NCBI GenBank assembly: GCA_019429275.1
Contig: JAHYJC010000005.1
Coordinates: 1-64,000, forward strand
Length of the DNA stretch: 64,000 nt
Source of the DNA: Lentimicrobium sp.
GTDB taxonomy: Bacteria > Bacteroidota > Bacteroidia > Bacteroidales > Lentimicrobiaceae
Direction: 5' to 3'
Of this stretch, positions 58,733-64,000 are shown piece by piece. The notes under the pieces are model-generated. The model had not been told where the DNA came from and searched no databases. It saw only the letters and a list, made by a program, of their open reading frames with translations. Made by a program: the position numbers and the translations under genes. How positions within the stretch are numbered: position 1 is the stretch's first letter; each line of letters starts with the position of its first letter.

Positions 58733-59548
58733 ATGATAAATTTTCCACATGCAAAAATCAATCTGGGACTTAAGGTCATCAGAAAGCGGTCAGATGGGTT
58801 TCATGATATAGAGACCATATTGTATCCGATAGGCTTGTCAGATGCACTTGAAATTGTGCCGGCAAAGGATGGCGTTTTTGAATTTCAGAGTACAGGTATT
58901 CCTGTTTTAGGCTCTGTTGAAGGTAATTTGTGTGTTAAAGCCTTTAGGTTGATTCAGCAAAGGTACAAACTGCCCGAAGTAAAAATTCATCTTCATAAAA
59001 TTATACCTGCCGGTGCCGGATTGGGTGGTGGTTCGTCTGATGCTGCTTTCACCCTGAAATTGGTCAGCAGGATTTTTTCTTTCAGAATTTCCGAGGATGA
59101 ACTTCTTGACATGGCCTCAGTTCTTGGCAGCGACTGTAGTTTTTATATTGAAGGGATGCCGGCTTTTTGCACTGGCAGGGGAGAAGTTCTGCAAAATATA
59201 TCACTGAATCTGGCTGGCTGGCATCTGGTTATTGTTATGCCCGGAATTTTAGTTTCGACGCTCTGGGCTTACCAGCAGATTGTTCCATCAGGAGAGTCTT
59301 TGCCGGTTTCTGAAATAAATTCAGAAAATGTTGAAAAATGGAAAACACTTTTAACCAACGATTTTGAAAATCCGGTGATGCATCAGTATCCTGTCATTCG
59401 CGATTTGCGAGATAAATTGTTGATTGCAGGTGCCGAATATGCTGCGATGAGCGGAAGTGGCTCTTCTGTTATCGGCCTGTTCAAAAAAAAGCCCGACAAT
59501 TTGCCTGAAAAATTCAATCAAATGTTTGTATGGCAGGAAGTGCTGTAA
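58733..59548 (+). CDS. ispE: 4-(cytidine 5'-diphospho)-2-C-methyl-D-erythritol kinase
   Basis: HAKINLGLKVIRKRSDGFHDIETI; PAGAGLGGGSSDAAF; AAMSGSGSSVIG. The ORF-track start at 58688 precedes a TATATTTG box (58695-58702), so ATG 58733 is preferred. Confidence 0.95.
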   Translation: MINFPHAKINLGLKVIRKRSDGFHDIETILYPIGLSDALEIVPAKDGVFEFQSTGIPVLGSVEGNLCVKAFRLIQQRYKLPEVKIHLHKIIPAGAGLGGGSSDAAFTLKLVSRIFSFRISEDELLDMASVLGSDCSFYIEGMPAFCTGRGEVLQNISLNLAGWHLVIVMPGILVSTLWAYQQIVPSGESLPVSEINSENVEKWKTLLTNDFENPVMHQYPVIRDLRDKLLIAGAEYAAMSGSGSSVIGLFKKKPDNLPEKFNQMFVWQEVL

Positions 59549-59626
59549 AAAGCAACAAGGTGAATTTTTTCTTCACTTTTTTTCTGATAAATCAAGTACG
59601 GGATAAGCTTCGTAATTGAATTATGT

Positions 59627-60703
59627 CTATTTTGGGGCAATTCTCAATAACCAGATGGCCAGTATTCCAAACAAAATGTTTGGGATCCAAACAGCAACAA
59701 CAGGCGGAAGATTTCCAAAGGTGGCAAAAACTGTAGTAACCTGCATAAAAAGTATAAAGGCAAAACAAATGGTTATTCCAACGCCAAGATTAAAACCTAT
59801 TCCTCCCCTAATTTTGCGGCTTGAAAGTGATACCCCAATTAAAGTTAACACAATGGTTGCAAAAGGGAATGCGATTCTTTTGTGTTTTTCAATCTGAAAT
59901 TTCATGAGGTTTCCAGACCCTCGAAGTTTCTCCATGTCAATAAAATCGCGTAGTTCACGATAATTCATATACATGGCATCGTCAATATCTATGGCAAAAT
60001 CTCCCGGACTGATGTTAAGTAAAGTGTCCATTTTTGAGCCCCGGGTGATGATTTCAGCTTTAGTGCCAATCTCTCGTTTTATCCAGTTTTCAATGGTCCA
60101 TAATCCTGATATACTGTCCCACTTCAGGTAATCGCCGGTTAACTTCTCTACCATTCCGCTATCGCTGAATTTTTCCAGGGAGAAACGAAACCCGGTTCGT
60201 TTTTTAACATCAAAACTTTCTACATAGGCAAATACACCCGGGTTGATTTGCATATGAACATTTGACTGATTGTTATTCTTCTGACTTTTCAGATAATTTT
60301 TCTGGAAATTCTGCATATTTTTGCTTGTTTCAGGAATTACGAAATTCGTAAGGCCAAACGACATCAGCGCCAGAATAAAAGAAGCCAGCAAATAAGGCCT
60401 TAGCATGCGCCAGTAGCTAACTCCACTATTTAGAATGGCAATAATTTCAGTGTTTGCAGCCATTTTTGATGTAAAGAAAATTACAGCAATAAAAGTAAAT
60501 AAAGCACTGAAAAGGTTAATAAAGTAGGGGATGAAATTGGCGTAGTATTGAAAAATAATGGCATTCAAGGGTGGTTTTTTCTCCAGGAAATCGTCTATTT
60601 TCTCAGAAATATCGAAAATAATAATTACCACAGCCAGCAGAGCAATGGCATAGAAAAAAGTGCCTAAAAACTTTCGTATTATGTACAGGTCAAGTTTTTT
60701 CAT
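59627..60703 (-). CDS. LptF/LptG family permease
   Basis: MKKLDLYIIRKFLGTFFYAIALLAVVIIIFDI...; IEKHKRIAFPFATIVLTLIGVSLSSRK. Confidence 0.93.
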   Translation of the reverse strand: MKKLDLYIIRKFLGTFFYAIALLAVVIIIFDISEKIDDFLEKKPPLNAIIFQYYANFIPYFINLFSALFTFIAVIFFTSKMAANTEIIAILNSGVSYWRMLRPYLLASFILALMSFGLTNFVIPETSKNMQNFQKNYLKSQKNNNQSNVHMQINPGVFAYVESFDVKKRTGFRFSLEKFSDSGMVEKLTGDYLKWDSISGLWTIENWIKREIGTKAEIITRGSKMDTLLNISPGDFAIDIDDAMYMNYRELRDFIDMEKLRGSGNLMKFQIEKHKRIAFPFATIVLTLIGVSLSSRKIRGGIGFNLGVGITICFAFILFMQVTTVFATFGNLPPVVAVWIPNILFGILAIWLLRIAPK

Positions 60704-60751
60704 GCAATCTTTCTATATCCGGTGGTAGTTAACGGTTTTTGCAGGAGTTTA

Positions 60752-61882
60752 TTATAGTCGGTTCCCCAGGCGTTTTGCCATGATGGTTTTCCATGTACTG
60801 AAAGTTCCTTCAATGATTTTTCTTCGGGCCTCATCAACAAGCCACATGTAAAAAGCAATATTGTGCTGGCTTGCAATCATTGGTCCAAGCATTTCGCCTG
60901 CCACGAAAAGGTGACGAACATAAGCGCGGCTGTATGCTGAATCAACAAATGAGGTTCCTTCGGGATCGAGTGGTGAAAAATCGTCTTTCCATTTTTCATT
61001 TCTTAGATTGACAAATCCATTACTGGTAAATATCATACCATTACGTCCATTACGGGTAGGCATAACGCAGTCAAACATATCTACTCCTTGTGAAATTCCT
61101 TCCAGAATATTCACAGGAGTGCCAACGCCCATAAGGTATCGGGGTTTATCCTTTGGAAGAATGTTGCAGACAAGTTCGGTAAATTCATACATTGTCTCCA
61201 CCGGTTCTCCTACAGCCAGGCCTCCTATGGCATTGCCCTCTGCATTACATGAGGCTATTTTTTCGGCCGAAAGAATTCGCAAATCCCTGAAGGTGCTGCC
61301 CTGAACAATAGGAAACAAGGCCTGACGATATCCGTAAAGATTTTCCGTTTCATTATAACGGATTAAACAACGGTCTAACCAGCGGTGGGTGAGTTCCATT
61401 GATTTGCGTGAATATTCGTAATCGCAAGGATAAGGTGTGCATTCATCAAAAGCCATCATGATGTCAGCACCTATAATGCGCTGAATGTCAATTACACGCT
61501 CAGGGCTGAACATATGCCTTGATCCATCAATATGCGACTGAAAAATAACACCTTCTTCCTTCATTTTACGCCTATGGGCAAGAGAATACACCTGGTAACC
61601 TCCGCTATCGGTAAGTATGGGTTTTGTCCATCCATTAAATTTATGCAAACCACCTGCTTTTTGAAGAATATCTAAACCTGGCCGCAGGTAGAGGTGGTAG
61701 GTGTTTCCCAGAATAATCCGGGCTTTTGCATCTTCATCTACATCCCGTATATGTATAGCTTTTACTGTTCCCGCAGTGCCAACCGGCATAAAAACTGGGG
61801 TTGCAATTTCACCATGGTCAGTAGAAATTACTCCCGATCGGGCATTACTTAAAGTATCAATTGACGTGAGCCTAAAATCCAT
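60752..61882 (-). CDS. tgt: Queuine tRNA-ribosyltransferase
   Basis: GNTYHLYLRPG, LTDSGGYQVYSL, GGLAVGEP, DCVMPTRNGRNG. Confidence 0.97.
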   Translation of the reverse strand: MDFRLTSIDTLSNARSGVISTDHGEIATPVFMPVGTAGTVKAIHIRDVDEDAKARIILGNTYHLYLRPGLDILQKAGGLHKFNGWTKPILTDSGGYQVYSLAHRRKMKEEGVIFQSHIDGSRHMFSPERVIDIQRIIGADIMMAFDECTPYPCDYEYSRKSMELTHRWLDRCLIRYNETENLYGYRQALFPIVQGSTFRDLRILSAEKIASCNAEGNAIGGLAVGEPVETMYEFTELVCNILPKDKPRYLMGVGTPVNILEGISQGVDMFDCVMPTRNGRNGMIFTSNGFVNLRNEKWKDDFSPLDPEGTSFVDSAYSRAYVRHLFVAGEMLGPMIASQHNIAFYMWLVDEARRKIIEGTFSTWKTIMAKRLGNRL

Positions 61883-62046
61883 GAAATCCAGTATGTGCTT
61901 CGATGAAGGCTGCAAAGTTAGCAATCTTCTTCAGACTTTTTTTCAAAAGTAAGGAGAGCCGGCAAGCTTCAACCGGCATACACAAACACAATATATGTAT
62001 AATTTCAGGTTTTAATTAATCTTTGAATATTGTTACTATAGAGCAT

Positions 62047-64000
62047 TTATTTTACTGTAATGATTTTGTCTTCATTTACAATGAAGGATAATGAAAGTTT
62101 GTTTACCATCAATCTGAAATATCCCTTTTCAAGTAAAGTTTCATTGTTGTGATTTACAAATGCAAGATCAGTTACCGGAATTTCAAATTTTAAAGTTTGT
62201 GTTTCGCCTGATTGAAGCATAACTTTACTAAAAGCCCTTAGGCGTTTTACCGGGGGGGTGTTGGATGCAATACTGTCGCTTATAAATACCTGTACCACTT
62301 CCATGCCGGCTTTTCCTGATTTATTTTGAATTTGTACACTAACTTTCAGATTTTCACCTGATTTGTAGTCTGTTTTGTCCAATGCAAGTCCGGAGTATTC
62401 AAAATTGGAGTAGCTTAATCCAAAACCAAATGGATACTGGGGCAAAAATCCTGATTCAACAGGTGCCTCTGTTATGGTTTGATCTTCGGTATGTTTGTGG
62501 TAGTATGGCTCAAGGCTGTAAGCAAACCGTGGATACGTGTAGGGGAGTTTTCCTGAGGGATTGGCATCTCCGTAAAGGATGCGCGCCAGGGCTTCGCCTC
62601 CGTAATTTCCCGGAAGATAAGCGTTAACTATGGTTTTGGTGAAGGGTTCAATGTTGTTTATCAATCTTGGCCTCCCCTGAACAAGTACCAAAATTACCGG
62701 TTTTCCTGTTGCAGATGCAGCTTTCACAAGATCCTGCTGATTTGCAGATAGTTCAAGATTGGTATCATTTCCTTGAAATTCAGTGTATGTGTTTTCGCCA
62801 AGGCACAAAATGATATAATCTGCTTGCCGGGCTTTTACCGAAAACTGTTTCAAATCCATAACATTTTCAGCTCTGAAATCTTCAGTATCCTCATAATTTA
62901 CACCCTCAAACAGCGTAATCCGCTCCGGATTGTCTGATAGATCTTTGAGCGATTCATAAATTGTAGAATAGGCTTTTGTAAATTCGTTTACAAGATTACC
63001 CTGCCATGAATAGCTCCATCCACCGAGTAGAGGCCGCATATTGTTTGCAGCAGGTCCGCTGATGAGTATTTTTGCATCTTTAGGCAGAGGTAGGATATTG
63101 CCTTGGTTTTTCAGTAGAGTGATTGATTCCAGAGCGGTACGTCGTGCATCAGCAGCAAAGTTTTCAGATGCAAATTCAGGATAATCTTCCTGAAAAGTCA
63201 TGGGGGTTTCAAAGAGGCCAAGTAAAAATTTAACTTTCAAAATCCGGCTCACAGCATCATCAATCCGCGACATCAATATAGCACCTTCGTTTACCAACTC
63301 AACAACATAACCGGCAAAATCAAAATTGTAGGGCACCATTGACATGTCAATGCCTGCGTTAACTGCAATTCTGACCGCTTCTTTTTGATTGGCTGCAATT
63401 TTATGCCTGGTTTGCAGGTATTCAATATCGCCCCAATCAGATACTACCAGGCCTGAGAAACCCAATTCGCCCTTAAGCAAGTCGTTAAGCAAAAATCGGC
63501 TGGCATGCACAGGCATACCATTTATTTCGCCCGAATTTACCATCACAGACATCGCCCCTGTTTCTATCGCCTTTTTAAAAGCCGGAAGGTGGTATTCTCT
63601 GAGTACATTCATAGGTATCAGGGCAGGAGTGCGGTCTTTGCCGCTCACAGGTTGAGAATATCCCAGGTAATGTTTCAGGCAAACGGCTATTCTGTTTTTA
63701 TCTGACAAAAGATTGTCTCTACCCTGTAATCCCTGTATCAGTGCTTTTCCCATCTCTGAAACAAGTAGCGGATCTTCGCCAAAGGTTTCCCAATGCCTTG
63801 GCCATCGCGGGTCAATGCCCAGATCCAGCACCGGACTAAATGTCCAGGGGCAGCCAACAGCCCTTGATTCATAGGCTGTAATTTCACCGGCTCGTTCAAT
63901 GAGTACCGGATTCCAGGTGGCAGCCATGCCAATTTGTTGCGGAAATAAGGTGGCTCCAGCAACATAAGAAGCTCCGTGAATCATGTCAAGCCCGTAAAGT
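62047..64000 (-). CDS. Glycoside hydrolase family 3 beta-glucosidase-like protein, N-terminus beyond window edge
   Basis: GLDMIHGASYV...(frame open to edge), GLVVSDWGDIEYL, WSYSWQG, fibronectin III-like C-terminus. Confidence 0.95.
   Translation of the reverse strand, partial: LYGLDMIHGASYVAGATLFPQQIGMAATWNPVLIERAGEITAYESRAVGCPWTFSPVLDLGIDPRWPRHWETFGEDPLLVSEMGKALIQGLQGRDNLLSDKNRIAVCLKHYLGYSQPVSGKDRTPALIPMNVLREYHLPAFKKAIETGAMSVMVNSGEINGMPVHASRFLLNDLLKGELGFSGLVVSDWGDIEYLQTRHKIAANQKEAVRIAVNAGIDMSMVPYNFDFAGYVVELVNEGAILMSRIDDAVSRILKVKFLLGLFETPMTFQEDYPEFASENFAADARRTALESITLLKNQGNILPLPKDAKILISGPAANNMRPLLGGWSYSWQGNLVNEFTKAYSTIYESLKDLSDNPERITLFEGVNYEDTEDFRAENVMDLKQFSVKARQADYIILCLGENTYTEFQGNDTNLELSANQQDLVKAASATGKPVILVLVQGRPRLINNIEPFTKTIVNAYLPGNYGGEALARILYGDANPSGKLPYTYPRFAYSLEPYYHKHTEDQTITEAPVESGFLPQYPFGFGLSYSNFEYSGLALDKTDYKSGENLKVSVQIQNKSGKAGMEVVQVFISDSIASNTPPVKRLRAFSKVMLQSGETQTLKFEIPVTDLAFVNHNNETLLEKGYFRLMVNKLSLSFIVNEDKIITVK

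Noticed and set aside
1-64000. CRISPR array, toxin-antitoxin, phage or secretion-system island
   Set aside because: No regularly spaced repeats, cas genes, phage structural genes or paired small toxin/antitoxin ORFs were seen.

Overview
This 64-kb window is a chromosomal segment of a Bacteroidetes bacterium. The assignment rests on TTTG/TAnnTTTG-type promoters, BT_3928-like DoxX, GldB, HU-CCDC81/SPOR and T9SS C-terminal domain proteins. Most of it is core or housekeeping sequence: dnaN, plsY, prmA, tpiA, folP, cdaA, frr, pyrH, secA, nadE, mrp, trmB, kdsB, ispE, tgt. An IS66-type transposase is cut by the left edge and a GH3 glycosidase by the right edge. I saw no CRISPR array, prophage, rRNA or convincing tRNA. 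The least ordinary parts are: (1) a divergent locus at 25.78-28.25 kb, with a small Cys/Lys/Ser-rich secreted protein opposite an OmpR-type two-component system; its promoter region holds four (C/T)(T/A)GTTAA direct repeats spaced 11-10-11 bp; (2) a TetR-TolC-MFP-RND efflux operon ending in a PII-like gene, with a perfect 13-bp inverted repeat over the predicted tetR promoter, lying between folP and cdaA; (3) a 1495-aa secreted protein of unknown function; (4) an A15 homopolymer directly upstream of a NifU-like start codon; (5) an exported peptidase whose stop overlaps the pyrH start. All functional assignments come from recognising sequences by eye. No database search was run.
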